DNA from: Scleropages formosus
Lineage: Eukaryota; Chordata; Actinopteri; Osteoglossiformes; Osteoglossidae
NCBI RefSeq assembly: GCF_900964775.1
Contig: NC_041806.1
Coordinates: forward strand, 21,323,488-21,387,487
Direction: 5' to 3'
DNA: 64,000 nt
Under the pieces are notes generated by a model. The model did no database searches and had not been told where the DNA came from. It was given only the letters and a program-made list of their open reading frames with translations. This document shows, piece after piece, positions 32,770 to 44,193 of the stretch. Numbering within the stretch: position 1 is the first letter of the stretch; every line of letters begins with the position of its first letter. A program made the position numbers and the translations under genes.

Positions 32770-32957
32770 TGGGGGTGCGATAGCGCAGCGGGATTGGCCG
32801 GGTCCTGCTCTCTGGCAGGTGTGGGGGTCGAGTCCTGCTTGGGGTGCCTTGTGATGGACTGGCGTCCCGTCCTGGGTGTCCCCCCTCCCCCTCCAGCCTT
32901 GCACCCTGTGTTGCCGGGTTAGGCTCCGGCCTGCCGCAATCCTGCTTGGGACAAGCT
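32770..32957 (+). repeat. SINE A copy
   Basis: A plus-strand copy with a variant head ('gcgatagcgcagcgggattg'). It lacks the (TG)n tail and breaks off after 'cttgggacaag'. Confidence 0.82.
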
Positions 32958-33881
32958 ATGGTTGGATGGCCGGCCCAGTGCAGGAGAACAAACCTCACGT
33001 TGTCTCCATAAGGCTTCGTTCAAATGTCAGGGAGCTGCTTATGGCCAAACAGATGATGTCTACTCATCAGAATGCTAGGAATGGCTATAAAAATAATATC
33101 CCAGAGCTGGGAAGCACACTGGTGCAGTGAGGAGGATACCTCTCCCTTTGGAACCCTGAGAACACAGCCGCCATAAGAAACACTAGCAATAGTCATTAAA
33201 TAGGTTTGGGATTTATTAAAAATTTATTTTTTTTATTTCATATTTCTTTTTGAGTTTTCTTTAATCTACTAAAGAATCTATTTGTACAGCCTGGCAAATG
33301 TTAAATTAAATATTACATTTCATACATCCAATACCACACCTTCGTCCAATCAGAGTGGTTGTTTGGCATCGAATGTCAATAATTTTTTTTCTTATTCACT
33401 TTGTACCTGAGTCCGAGTCCAAGAAGCAGGTATGACAGTCCACCGCATCCCCTGGAAGGTGACTCCACAGGGACGCTCCTGGGGCCGGCGTTCCCTTTTC
33501 TCTCCCTCTGTACTGTGCAACGGCAGGAGTCGCAGTCAAGTTGGGCGGTCTTCCTTACATTCCCATGAAGATCCGTAGGTGGCGCTACTGGCCAGCCCTA
33601 CATCCACATGGCCCGTCACAGTGAGATCTGCCTGAGATCCTTTCCTCTTTAACAGTCTAATGTTCTTGCACCTTAGTCCCCTTTTCCTCTTTTTCCATCA
33701 AACACTGTTTCATGAGAGGTGGACGTGAATTTTACTATGTTTTCCTGCCTTTCAGCCATGAGTTGCGCCTTGCAGCCAGCAGCCAGCCACGTGTGTGAGT
33801 GACCGTGGGCACGTACGTGACGGCAGGTTACGTGGTGCCTTTCTGCGTAGCGTGGCCCTGCAGCCCAGTGTGTCAGCTTCG
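32958..33881. other. Unclassified intergenic sequence
   Basis: AT-rich to about 33400, more GC-rich after. No gene or repeat family recognised. Confidence 0.35.
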
Positions 33882-34252
33882 GCGCTGCCGGAAGATGGTG
33901 GTACAGCGAGTAGCGCTGCTGCGTCATCCCTGGGTGGCGTGTGAGAATGTGGGTTTGATCCCTGCTCAGTCTGTATGGAGTTTGCGTGTTCGCCCCGTGT
34001 CTGTGTGTTTCCTTGGGGTACTCTGGTTTCCTCCCACAGTCCAAAGACATGCTGTTTAGGTTCTCCCATACTGTGTGTGAGTGACAGAGAGAGTGTTTTC
34101 CACTGATGCATGGATGAGTGACCCATAGTAAGTAGTGTATCTAGCAGTGTAAGTCACTGCAGTGAATAAGGTGTGTGGGCTGATGCTGATAATACCACAT
34201 AGAGTTGATTCATAGTTGCTTTGGACAAAAGCATCTGCTAAATATGTAAATG
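33882..34252 (+). repeat. Family B SINE-like copy, full length
   Basis: It runs from the tRNA-like head ('cagcgagtagcgctgctgc') through 'gtgggtttgatccctgctc' (B-box-like) to 'gacaaaagcatctgctaaa'. Confidence 0.87.
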
Positions 34253-34695
34253 CAGAACAGGAACGGCTCATGGTGTGGAGGAGGTGACCACGTTCCTGAG
34301 AGATGGAGAGTAACGCCTGACACACAGATGGACACACTCATTGCTGTGGTCTTGCAGGTCAAGCTCCCCGTGGGCAGCGCTAGAGTTAAGGATTTGGGAG
34401 AAATCAGTGAGACGTTTCTCCTTCCCAACACCCTGTCTCGTGTGTCTAGTTCTGTCTGGCTTCACCACTGCTCCATCTCGTGTCCCACCTTCATTTTCCA
34501 CAATATCACCACCTCTGAGAAATCCTGCTGTACAGGAAACAGAACATACCCATAAGGAGCTGTAGATTACCTTCAGGGCTTTCCAACTACTCCCAAGAGA
34601 CCCAGCTTTTTCTTATTAAATGCAATCTGTTCTTTTCTTCATTTACCATTTCCTTTTGGTTAAAGTTAGCCATATGCAGATTGTTTTCAAATCTC
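34253..34695. other. Unclassified sequence between two family B copies
   Basis: Short open frames on both strands. I recognise no exon or repeat. Confidence 0.35.
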
Positions 34696-35043
34696 TTACA
34701 TTTATTTATTAAGCAGACTCTTTACTCCAAAGTGACTTCCAATGAACTCTATGTAGTGTTATCAGCGCACACACCTTATTCACCAAGGTCATTTACACTG
34801 CTAGATACACTACTTACACTGGGTCACTCATCCATACGTCAATGGAACACACTCTCTCTCTGTCACTCACACACTATGGGTGAACGTGAACAGCATGTCT
34901 TTGGACTGTGGGAGGAAACCAGAGCACCCGGAGGAAACCCACGCAGACACGGAGGGAACATGCAAACTCCACACAGACCGAGCGGGGATCAAACCCATGT
35001 CCTCTCAGAAGCAGTGCTACTTGCTGTGTTACTGTGCCACTCC
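34696..35043 (-). repeat. Family B SINE-like copy, full length
   Basis: It starts with the shared tail in reverse and ends at the head with 'ctgtgttactgtgccactcc'. It faces the copy at 33882-34252. Confidence 0.86.
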
Positions 35044-35229
35044 TTAATTTTTTTTCTATTAATTTGAAAATGAGGCATAATAAGATTTTCTTTGGGTGTC
35101 TCAAATGCCGCCCTTATGCACCCCATGAAAATAAAAGGTTAGAGGATACTTTTAGAAATCTGGTACATAGCTGTGCCTTTGTTGATTATGCTGAGTCTTT
35201 TTTTTGCAAAGTATTTCATGAAGTATTGA

Positions 35230-35750
35230 CTGAATGAAGTATTACATGGATGAAGCTCAGGAGAAGAAGGTAAGTCGTTGTGACTCTTCCCGGTAGAACA
35301 TGCCCCGTGTTACTCCGGTGGGAGCCGAACAGAGGGCAACCTTACTACAAATCTCAACACCTCCACCACCTCTTCATTCGAAGGGGCGCAGAGAATCTGT
35401 TTTAGGGCTCTCCCAGATTGCCAAGCTCCCCATTCTGTGAACTTGCAGATCTTTCGGTCCTTACCTGAAGCTCTTGACCGTACGTGACAATGACGGTTTA
35501 GCTGGAAGGACGACCTTTTTCCGAAGACTTAGCTCCCGCTTCACCACCACAGACTGGTAGATTGCCTGCTGAAGTGTTAACACTGCCCCAGTCTGCCTTT
35601 TAATCCCCTGTTCTCCTTTGAGAACGTGACCCCGAGATAGCAGAAGTCTTCCGCTAGGGGCAGTTGATCCCTCGCTCATCTGACGAGAGCAACCTACCCT
35701 CTTCTGGGAAACAACATGTCCTCAGACTCGGAGGTGCTGATTACCATATC
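35230..35750 (-). mobile_element. Decayed LINE fragment, same family as 26375
   Basis: On the minus strand, 'ctccgagtctgaggacatg', 'agtctgtggtggtgaagcg' and 'ggtaaggaccgaaag' follow the order expected just upstream of the segment kept at 26375-26890. The peptide 'AIYQSVVVKRELS' is the clearest remnant. Many gaps and substitutions make it an old copy. Confidence 0.6.
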
Positions 35751-35802
35751 AACCTTTTCTCACACAGATGAGTGCATTTTTATATAGCTCTCTTCTTACT
35801 GG

Positions 35803-35994
35803 GTGGGGGGGGGAGTGCGGTGGCACAGCGGGTTTGGCCTGTGCCTGCCCTCTGGTGGCTCTGGGGTTCGAGTCCTATTTAGGGTACCTTGTGATGGACT
35901 GGCGTCCTGTCCTGGGTGTGTCCCCGCAGCCTTGCGCCCTGTGCTGCCGGGTTAGGCTCTGGCTCCTGTGACCCCGCTCAGGCCAAGTGGTTTC

Positions 35995-36030
<36 letters not shown>
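35803..36030 (+). repeat. SINE A copy with target-site duplication and (GT)n tail
   Basis: The flanks are TCTTCTTACTGG (35791-35802) and TCTTCTCACTGG (36031-36042), one mismatch in 12. The tail has expanded to (GT)n at 35998-36030. The head is of the 'cacagcgggtttggcctg' subtype. Confidence 0.9.
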
Positions 36031-36032
<2 letters not shown>

Positions 36033-36042
36033 TTCTCACTGG

Positions 36043-37403
36043 AGTGACACAGAACACTTGAAAAAGTTCCAGAAAATATAGTGCAAAAAGCAGTAAAGGT
36101 ATAATAAGAAATAATCTGCTATTACGTAAGCCAACTGGCAACTGAGGAAAGGAAAACAAAAACCTCTGAAAGAGAAGAAGGGGAGAAATATAAACCTCTG
36201 AGGGGTCCAAGCACCAGTTGTTGCTCACCCCTCCCGGGCATTCCATGTGGCGACACAGGACCTCTGTGTAGATATGTCCAAAATGTGTCTCGGCAGAGAT
36301 AAAAACTAAAAATGTCAAAGTCTCTGTCCAGGTCTGTGGATGCTAATCCATTTGGCGGCAGTTGGCAGTCACAGACTCCTGAATCCAGATCCCAGATGGT
36401 CTAATAAGCAGTTATGGCCTGGCTTGACCATGGGGCAGCAGCATTGGGGTCTAGTCTTCCAGGGTAATGGACACCGCAGGGAGAAAGAGAGAGAGGAGGA
36501 AAAGAGACGGCAGCTCATGCGCTCATCAGCTATGGCCAGCTACTGAAATATAAGGTTACACAAGATGGGGCATTCTTTACCGTGGTAGGGAGAGCATTCC
36601 ACAGTTCAGAGCCAGGATAGTTCAAATGGGCACCACAAGCAGGTCGGCATCCTGTTAATGCAGAGCACAACTGGGCTTGTGGTTGGTGAGAAGATCACTA
36701 ATGTAGTTTGGGGCCAGAGCTTTCAGTAGCATGTACCGTATGTTAAAAGAAGTCCCTAGAATTATATGCGACAGGTGTTCAGCGAAGGAAACACAGAACT
36801 GGACTATTATATTCTTCTATCTTGTGAAAATTATGTCTACAGAATATAATATATATTGAACATAGTGTTGAAGTTACCCGTACTGATTTGTAATTTCTTT
36901 CTCTGTTTCTACATCTTGGCAAATATTAAATTGAATATATTCTTTACTATATCCTATAACACACCTTTATATACGATTGTTTAAATGTAAATCAAGCATA
37001 AAAATCTGTTTTGAAGTTTTTTTAAAGGAATGTTCCGGATGTTGTTGCTGTAATTGATGAAAGGAAAAAGGTCATCTTTGAGGGAAAGGAGATTTTTTTT
37101 TTTTTTACAGAATTTAGCACTCTTGTCGATTCTGTCTTGTGTTGTTATAGGTGACTTAATTCACTTTAGGAAGACGACTGATAGTCGTCTACAAATTTCA
37201 CTCTTTGGCTGAAGGCCTTTTATTCTTTAACACAGTATAATGAAAACTGCAAATGAAGCTCTCATTCTTAGACAATAAAAAAATGAAACACAAAAGCAGG
37301 CACCTAGGGGGGTCAATTTATAGATTTCTCAGTATGTCCACAAACTGAAAATACTTTGAAAGAATATTGCTAAGAATTATCATGCGGTTGAACTATTATA
37401 GCA
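36043..37403. other. Unclassified sequence, part probably repetitive
   Basis: The stretch 36190-36770 ('agagcattccacagttcaga', 'aagatcactaatgtag') reads like a dispersed teleost repeat that I cannot name. The rest is AT-rich without a gene. Confidence 0.35.
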
Positions 37404-37410
37404 AAATTAC

Positions 37411-37611
37411 ACACACACACTGTCTGAACCGCTTGTCCCATACGGGGTCGCGGGGAACCGGAGCCCAACCAGGCAACTCAGGGCGTAAGGCTGGAGGGGG
37501 AGGGGACACATCCAGGACGGGATGCCAGTCCGTCGCAAGGCACCCCAAGCGGGACTCGAACCCCAGACCCACTGGAGAGCAGGACCCGGTCCAACCCACT
37601 GCGCCCCCCTA
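37411..37611 (-). repeat. SINE A copy, near consensus
   Basis: A full-length minus-strand copy with AAATTAC on both sides (37404-37410 and 37615-37621). Confidence 0.88.
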
Positions 37612-37894
37612 GTGAAATTACAAAATAGAAAAATTGCAAGCTTGTTCCTGTAGTAATAAGTTATATTTTAATGTTTGCTGATTTATTTTTTGATTTAATT
37701 ACTTGCTTGATTTGCTGCTTTGCTTTACTGATGTAAATATTATTCAATATACTCTCCAGGCCTTGTGCGGGACCATTCTTTACGTCCCCTGTAAAATATC
37801 ATTTTTCTTATTATATTATACTTGATTCACTTAACCAGTAACGCAAATGAAAGTGAAACCATTTCAGAAGAAATTTAAAGTCTACCCATCCGTT

Positions 37895-38240
37895 CATTAT
37901 CAGTAATTGCTCGTAGAAATACCGTACATGTCATAGTGGTCAAGAGCCAATGCTGGAAGCACAGGGTCAAAGGCAGGTTACATCCCGAATGTGACACTAG
38001 TCCCCAGCAGGGCAAGAAGACACACTTATTCACTCACATACATACTGAGAGCGCTTTAAAGTCATCAGTTCACCGGAAGCACGGGTCTTGAGCACCGAGA
38101 GGGAATCCATACAAACATTGAGACAACATGCAAATTCTGTGGAAGGAGAGCTGGATTCAGACCCACATCGGAACCCACTACCCGCTGGCAGTAGGAGGTG
38201 GGAGGCACCCGTTCTACCAGTGCTGCATGAGAATGCCAAC
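37895..38240 (-). repeat. Degenerate SINE-like copy (family F)
   Basis: Order of parts: 'acagggtcaaaggcagg', 'gacactagtccccagcaggg', 'caacatgcaaattctgtgg'. The same order is seen in weaker copies at 45620, 47700 and 60030. Strongly diverged. Confidence 0.45.
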
Positions 38241-38322
38241 CACCATTAAAAATTGCATTAATACACTGCATAGTAAATTAACTAGTCATAAGTGTTACAT
38301 CAAACAGATTCTTTTCCCAAGC

Positions 38323-38395
38323 TGACGCATTTACATTTATTAATTTAGCTGACGCTTTTTTCCAAAGCATCTTATGACTTACACATTTATATTGC
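38323..38395 (-). repeat. Shared-tail fragment
   Basis: Only the tail shared by families B, C and D is recognisable ('catttattaatttagctgac', 'tccaaagcatcttatgact'). Confidence 0.5.
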
Positions 38396-38514
38396 AGGGC
38401 ATATTTTCCTGGAGTATTTCATTTTACCCTCAACTCTGTAAGAGCTATGCTTGATGTTTTGATGCCAGACCATAAAGGGAATCACAGTGGACGCTCTTAG
38501 GTATGGAATAATTA

Positions 38515-38990
38515 CATTTACATTTATTAGTAGAAGCTTTTTTCCAAAGCGACATACATCTCATAGAAAATACAATGTGCGCATTACATCGGCAGGAAGA
38601 AAGACTTAGATGCAGGCATGTGATTCTTAAATGCGGTTTGTTTCTTTCCACCATATGAGCTGCTGTTCATCACACGAGTAGCTACGTAAAACTTTCAAAA
38701 TTTCCACAATTCCTGATCACCTTCCTACTATTTTTTCCGAGATACATATGAACATTAATGTTACATTACAGGAGTAGCTGTGCAGAGGTTTATCCAGGCA
38801 TGATCTTAAAGTTATAGACCACGAACATTTACACCTTACATGAACTTAAGGGATGATGGGTGAAGTGAGTGTGGAAGAGGTGAGTTTTTAGATCCTTTTT
38901 AAATGTGAGCAGAGATTCAGCAGTTCTGAGTGAGAGGGGGAGGTCGTTCCACCACAACGGAGCCAGAACCGAGAACACTTGTCAAAAGTG
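38515..38990 (-). repeat. Family C repeat, longest copy
   Basis: It starts with the shared tail and continues 'gcgacatacatctcatagaa', 'cattacatcggcaggaagaa' and 'gagctgctgttcatcacacg'. It probably extends to 'gtcgttccaccacaacggag' near 38960. The first 150 bp match the reverse of 45425-45605. Confidence 0.6.
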
Positions 38991-39000
38991 ATATTGTTGA

Positions 39001-39672
39001 ACCCATGCAACCTTTCGCTGGAGGAATTCTAGGAAAGTGTCTTGCTCAGGTCCACTGTACAAGTAGCAAAGAGTGAAGCTTCAGCTCTCAGCCTTCATGT
39101 TCTTAAACACATTCTGAATTGCTATGATAACTGCAGATAAATTAACGCAAACCATCACATTCCCGTCCCATGTCCCTAGGCCAAATCACTGCCACTTGTT
39201 CATTTGACATTTAGTAAAGCAGATCACAAGTACAGTTCTAGCAGATCAGGGAAAACTGCAAAAACCATAAAGAAGAGAAACAGACTGTGTTGTGTTTCTT
39301 TTTTTAAACCATTTTTTTGATCATGCGTTTCCCAAACTCCTGCACTGACTTGACCATCATGATTTTTAAAGTCGTTTGGATTCAGCTGGAACTTTGTCTT
39401 TTATATTCTGACCTTTTTCAGAATCAGATTTCTTTCTCGTCTTGTCTCTACTGACCGTTGCCAACATATCAAAAAGTGAAGTAAAAATCTGTAGTCTGCA
39501 TTCTTCCTCAGCCCCCTCCCTCCTCGTCCTGTTGTAGTTGTACAATTGTTTTATTCTCCTCCTTTAACCAGCTGCCATCCTCTTCTGAATCATTGCATAA
39601 TAATGGACTGAGATACAAATTTGCGACCTTGGATATTAGTACACTTAGCTAGTATAATAGGGGATTTTAGCT
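39001..39672. other. Unclassified intergenic sequence
   Basis: AT-rich, no open frame of interest, no recognised repeat. Confidence 0.4.
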
Positions 39673-40020
39673 CATTTACATTTATTAATTTAGCAGACGC
39701 TTTTCTCCAAAGCAACTGCCAATGAATTCTATGTAGTGTTATCAGTCCACACACTTCATTCACCGTGGTGACTTACACTGCTAGATACCGTACTTACACT
39801 GGGTCACTCATCCATACATCAGTGGAACACACTCTGTGTCACTCACACACTATGGGTGAACCTGAACCTCCTGTCTTTGGAGAGTGGGAGGAAACCAGAG
39901 CACCCGGAGGAAACCCATGCAGACACGTGGAGAACATGCAAACTCCACACAGACTGAGCAGTGATCGAACCCACGTCCTCTCGCACCATCAGGCGCTGTG
40001 AGACAGCAGCACAACTAGCT
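39673..40020 (-). repeat. Family B SINE-like copy, full length
   Basis: It starts with the shared tail and ends near 'cagcagcacaactagctca'. Little diverged. Confidence 0.86.
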
Positions 40021-40249
40021 CATGATGCATAAGTTTAGTTTATAAGGACGAATCCCATGCTGACTGAAGATGATGACCAACTGCCATGATGGACGAGACG
40101 TTCCATGCTGAGCTGGGGATTCAAGATACCTTATAGCAATAATATTGTTATTACTTGTTAACCGGCTTAGAATTGTTACTAAATCTAGAATGCCCAGGAG
40201 GGGTGGGCAACCACTGGCTCTTGGACCCCCAGAGGTTTTTTCTCCCTCA

Positions 40250-40440
40250 ACTTTCAATTGGGAGTTTTTGTTCCTTTCCTCCGTGACCAGTAGGCATACT
40301 TATAGCTCTATAAAAGTACTGGATTATAGTAGTCATTGGTCAACTGTGTTCTTTGTTTCTTATATCATCTTTTTTTTTTCCCTTATGCCTGTGTTAAAGC
40401 GCTCTGTGTCACTGCGCTCTATAAAAATAAATTGAACGGA
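40250..40440 (+). repeat. Dispersed repeat, same end as 15800-16010
   Basis: It ends 'aaagcgctctgtgtcactgc' and 'ctctataaaaataaattgaa', matching the end of the repeat in pir intron 8. Confidence 0.5.
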
Positions 40441-41407
40441 ATAACCAAAACTACAGCTAAAATCCTGGTTTGACAGGATGAATGAAGTTCCTCTTTACTG
40501 CTGATAATGCTTGGTCCATCCTTGTCTAAACACTGAGATTAGCTCTTGGAAAAGATGTTTCATGGTAAGACCTGTAGATGAAGGAGCCTGTCACGCTCAT
40601 GGCCACGTTCAGGCGCTAAAGGCGAGGACGGATTTGTCGCACTCCGTAGTCCATCTTACACAGTATTGTACTGGGACACGGCCATGCAGGTGAATAATCG
40701 CCTCTAAAAGTACATTTCGGTTTCACATTGGGTTCGGCCAAACGCACGTGCACTTTATGTGACCCTCGATCGAAAGCACGGAAGAAAGGCTAACTGAAGC
40801 CAGTACTTCGAGGGCCAGACGTTAAGGTCAAATACAGCGACGGGAAAGAAAACGGCTCATCAATATAACGAATTACTTGGCCTAATAATTTTCTATATCC
40901 TTGTATGGTGATTAACGCGAGTGAAGATAAATACGTGGAAAGACCTTTCCGTCAAAAACAAAACTAATTAGGATGCGGACGGTGGCGCTCACATAATTAT
41001 ACAGCTACCGCAACAGAACGAAAGGTTAGTCTCATTATAATTCCTCTTATAAGGAGAGCTAAACACACCGCTCAGTACATCAGCGCTTTATTGAGCCATA
41101 ATGTTGTTCGGCAGAGATGTGTCCATCTACGGCGCGTTTGAGGACGGCGCAATTATTTAACGGTATTCAGTTTTTGCGTTTGCGCATTCCTTGCCATGGA
41201 GGCAGCCAAAATTCGTTCTTTCGAAATATATATCAAGGGATATTGCACTGCCTTCGATTACTTCATAATAATTCCCCCAAGAATGCTTATATTAATAATT
41301 TTCCTCATTTAATCCGTTAGGCACATGTATTGAACCAACACAAATATAGATTAGATCAAACAATAATAGATAGTAAGAAATTATTTTTGCTATATTATTA
41401 CTCCAAT
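40441..41407. other. Unclassified intergenic sequence
   Basis: No recognised repeat or gene. Open frames 40511-40693 and 41117-41320 have no domain. Confidence 0.4.
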
Positions 41408-41578
41408 AGTGTGGTGGCGCAGTGGGTCTGGAGTTCGAGTCCTGCTTGGGGTGCCTTGTGGTGGACTGGCGTCCCGTCCTGGGTGTGTCCCCTCCCCCTC
41501 TGGCCTTATGCCCTGTGTTGCCGGGTTAGGCTCCGCAACCCCATATGGGACAAGCAGTTCAGAAAATGTGTGTGTGTA
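41408..41578 (+). repeat. SINE A copy with internal deletion
   Basis: The head lacks the segment between 'gcagtggg' and 'tctggagttcgag', and part of the 3' body is also gone. TATTATT-type sequence lies on both sides. Confidence 0.82.
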
Positions 41579-41684
41579 TTATTCTAATACAGAGAAGAAA
41601 ATTTTGCCAGAAAACGCAGTGGAAAAATATTGCAGCACACAGGGTTTGGATGGGGTAAAAAAAAAAGGACACAGAGGCAGCATT

Positions 41685-41825
41685 AAGGACAAGGACAAGG
41701 ACAAGGACAAGGACAAGGACAAGGACAAGGACAAGGACAAGGACAAGGACAAGGACAAGGACAAGGACAAGGACAAGGACAAGGACAAGGACAAGGACAA
41801 GGACAAGGACAAGGACAAGGACAAG
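41685..41825. repeat. (AAGGAC)n hexanucleotide array
   Basis: About 23.5 nearly perfect copies of AAGGAC. No stops occur in several frames, giving a Lys-Asp repeat on the plus strand and Leu-Val or Ser-Leu repeats on the minus. The long frames here are repeat artefacts rather than genes. Confidence 0.95.
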
Positions 41826-42034
41826 ACTCAGCCTGCTTAACACACCCAGGCTCTCTCACCCAACACTCTCATAGGCACAGTCACCCCATAATTTCCCCCA
41901 GAGGTGCCCCCAGTGGTTACGCACACTATTTACAAGTTACCCACAATGCAACACAAAACATCTTCCCACCTAAATGGCAGTAATGCGGGTCATTACAATA
42001 TTAACAATGGGCTTCATATGAGACTATATTACAT

Positions 42035-42195
42035 GATGCTATACAGAAGAGCAGAAACCACACAGAACTCATTCTTCACCCTCCTGCCATCTGGCAAAAG
42101 GTACCGAAACGTTCGGGCCCTCACGGCCAGACCGTGTAACAGTTTCTTCCCCGAAGCCATCAGATTCCTCGGTACCCAGGGACCGGATTGACACG
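42035..42195 (+). mobile_element. LINE ORF2 C-terminal fragment
   Basis: It encodes 'NSFFTLLPSGKRYRNVRALT' and 'NSFFPEAIRFLG', then stops. This is the same C-terminal domain type as the LINE at 11508-12490. The matching 3' UTR may be the piece at 43195-43312, split off by two SINE insertions. Confidence 0.75.
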
Positions 42196-42616
42196 AATCC
42201 ACGCGCAAATACACGCCCATACTCAACTGAAACATTCCACTCCCTTGGAAATTTCTTGCGCTCTTCTTGCTTAAATTGTGTCATTGCAGGCACAAAAATC
42301 CAGTCAACGACAGACTCGATCGCAGGTGCTGCTTCATTCAAAGGGACAGGCAAGCAGGTGGTCTGAGACAGGCACGGGTCGGTCGATTTACGAAGGTCGT
42401 TCCCAGGGATAGGAAGCGGAAAAATCCAGAAGGACAAGGAGCCAAACAGCTGAAGCACCAGAGCTAGGGAAGGTCCACAAGAAGACCATGGAGCACGGTG
42501 GTTTGCTCAGATGAGGTCCCACGCTCAGAAGTGTCTGGGCTGCCTTTTTATCCCTTGGCTCTAAATCAGCTGCAGGTCCAGTCAACGGAGCAGGTGATCA
42601 GGGGGCGTGAGAAATT
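42196..42616. other. Unclassified sequence, perhaps LINE 3' UTR
   Basis: No gene. It lies between the LINE C-terminal fragment and SINE insertions, so it may belong to the same LINE, but I see no direct evidence. Confidence 0.3.
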
Positions 42617-42622
42617 GCTGCT

Positions 42623-42629
<7 letters not shown>

Positions 42630-42665
<36 letters not shown>

Positions 42666-42865
42666 TTTCAGAACCGCTTGTCCCTTACGGGGTCACGGGG
42701 AACCGGAGCCTACCCGGCAACACAGGGCGTAAGGCCGGAGGAGGAAGGGGACACACCCAGGACGGGACGCCAGTCCGCCGCAAGGCACCCCAAGCGGGAC
42801 TTGAACCCCAGACCCACCGGAGAGCAGGACTGCGGTCCAACCCACTGCGCCACCGCACCCCCTCC
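42630..42865 (-). repeat. SINE A copy with exact 13-bp target-site duplication
   Basis: GCTGCTAAAACAC occurs on both sides (42617-42629 and 42866-42878). The tail is a (CA)n of about 36 bp. The body is close to the consensus of the copy at 43369, so both look recent. Confidence 0.93.
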
Positions 42866-42956
42866 GCTGCTAAAACACTTAAGAACAATGTTTACGTTTA
42901 CGGCATTTATTATTCGTTGATAATATTAATCAATATGTTTAAATTAATAAATAAGT

Positions 42957-43148
42957 ACACACACACCATCTGAAGCCGCTTGTGCTGAGCGGGGTTGTGG
43001 AGAAGCGGAGCCTAACCCGGTGCGTAAGGCTGGAGGGGATACAGCCAGGATGGGATGCCAGTCCATTGCAAGGCAACCCAAAGGGGACTCAAACCCCAGA
43101 CCCCCCCCCCAGAGAGCAGGCAAAGGCTCAACCCGCTGCACCAGCCAG
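42957..43148 (-). repeat. Diverged SINE A copy with 9-bp target-site duplication
   Basis: TAAATAAGT flanks both sides (42948-42956 and 43149-43157). The body is diverged and partly deleted. Confidence 0.85.
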
Positions 43149-43194
43149 TAAATAAGTTCTTTTTTTTTTATTGTTTATTGTATAGGTAGCTCTG

Positions 43195-43312
43195 AGTTGT
43201 TTCTATGCGGCACCATGGTCTTAGAGGAACGTTGTTTCGATTCACTGTATGTTTCACCGGCTGTATATGGTTGAAAGGACAATAAAACCACTTTGACTTT
43301 GACTTGAAAAGC
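43195..43312 (+). mobile_element. LINE 3' end
   Basis: The string 'gtatatggttgaaaggacaa' followed by 'taaaaccactttgacttt' is the typical 3' terminus of a common teleost LINE. No coding sequence is attached. Confidence 0.65.
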
Positions 43313-43368
43313 CATTCCTGACCAGTTGAACTGATCATTTTTTTTTTGCATTTTGAGTTGCACAAAGC

Positions 43369-43584
43369 GAGGGGTGCGGTGGCGCAGTGGGTTGGACCGC
43401 AGTCCTGCTCTCCGGTGGGTCTGGGGTTCAAGTCCTGCTTGGGGTGCCTTGCGGCGGACTGGCGTCCCGTCCTGGGTGTGTCCCCTTCCCTCTCCGGCCT
43501 TACGCCCTGTGTTGCCGGGTAGGCTCCGGTTCCCCGTGACCCCGTAAGGGACAAGCGGTTCTGAAAATGTGTGTGTGTGTGTGT
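43369..43584 (+). repeat. SINE A copy with exact 14-bp target-site duplication
   Basis: GAGTTGCACAAAGC is exact on both sides (43355-43368 and 43585-43598). It has an intact tRNA-like head, near-consensus body and pure (TG)n tail. This is the best candidate in the window for a young insertion. Confidence 0.94.
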
Positions 43585-43969
43585 GTGAGTTGCACAAAGC
43601 AGCTTCCTGTAGGTACAACATGCAGATTGAAGGAAAAACAAATGTGGAATGTGGGAATACCATGTTTTGATGGAATATGTTCAAATTCCTCTCACCCTAT
43701 AATGTTTGTTTTCAGTGTTGTGATTATTTACCCATGAAAAGTGTAAATGGATAGACAATATCCATCACGATAACAACAAAATGGTGAATTTTATAGGTAT
43801 TTTTCATTTCGCTTTTTGCATGTTCAGGAGCTAACGCTAATTTCAGACTAAAGAAGACGTGAAACCGAAAGAGAGAACAGTAGGAATAGATGTATAAAAA
43901 CACACTTTTATACACACAAAGCCTTTTATACAAACATGGCACATGAGTGATGTGACTGATTTATTTACT

Positions 43970-44193
43970 ACATTTACATTTATTTATTTAGCAGACGCTT
44001 TTCTCCAAAGCAACTGCCAATGAACTCTATGTAGTGTTATCAGCCCACACACCTTATTCACCGTGGTGACTTACACTGCTAGATAGGCTACTTATGCTGG
44101 GTCACTCATCCATACATCAGTGGAACACACACACACTATGGGTGAACTAGAACAGCATGTCTTTGGACTGTGGGAGGAAACCAGAGCACTTCA
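43970..44193 (-). repeat. Family B SINE-like copy, truncated
   Basis: It starts with the shared tail and stops after 'gggaggaaaccagagcac', lacking the tRNA-like head. Confidence 0.82.

Noticed and set aside
41685-41825. CRISPR-like array
   Set aside because: The units are contiguous hexamers without spacers, in a vertebrate genome. It is a simple tandem repeat.
41409-41840. 143-codon frame ending in a long Lys-Asp repeat
   Set aside because: It is a fusion of a SINE A copy and the (AAGGAC)n array, with no protein family or splice context.
42498-42920. 140-codon open frame on the plus strand
   Set aside because: It runs through the SINE A copy at 42630-42865 read in antisense. The '[19 protein letters not shown]' phrase recurs in every minus-strand SINE A copy, so it is repeat sequence, not a gene.
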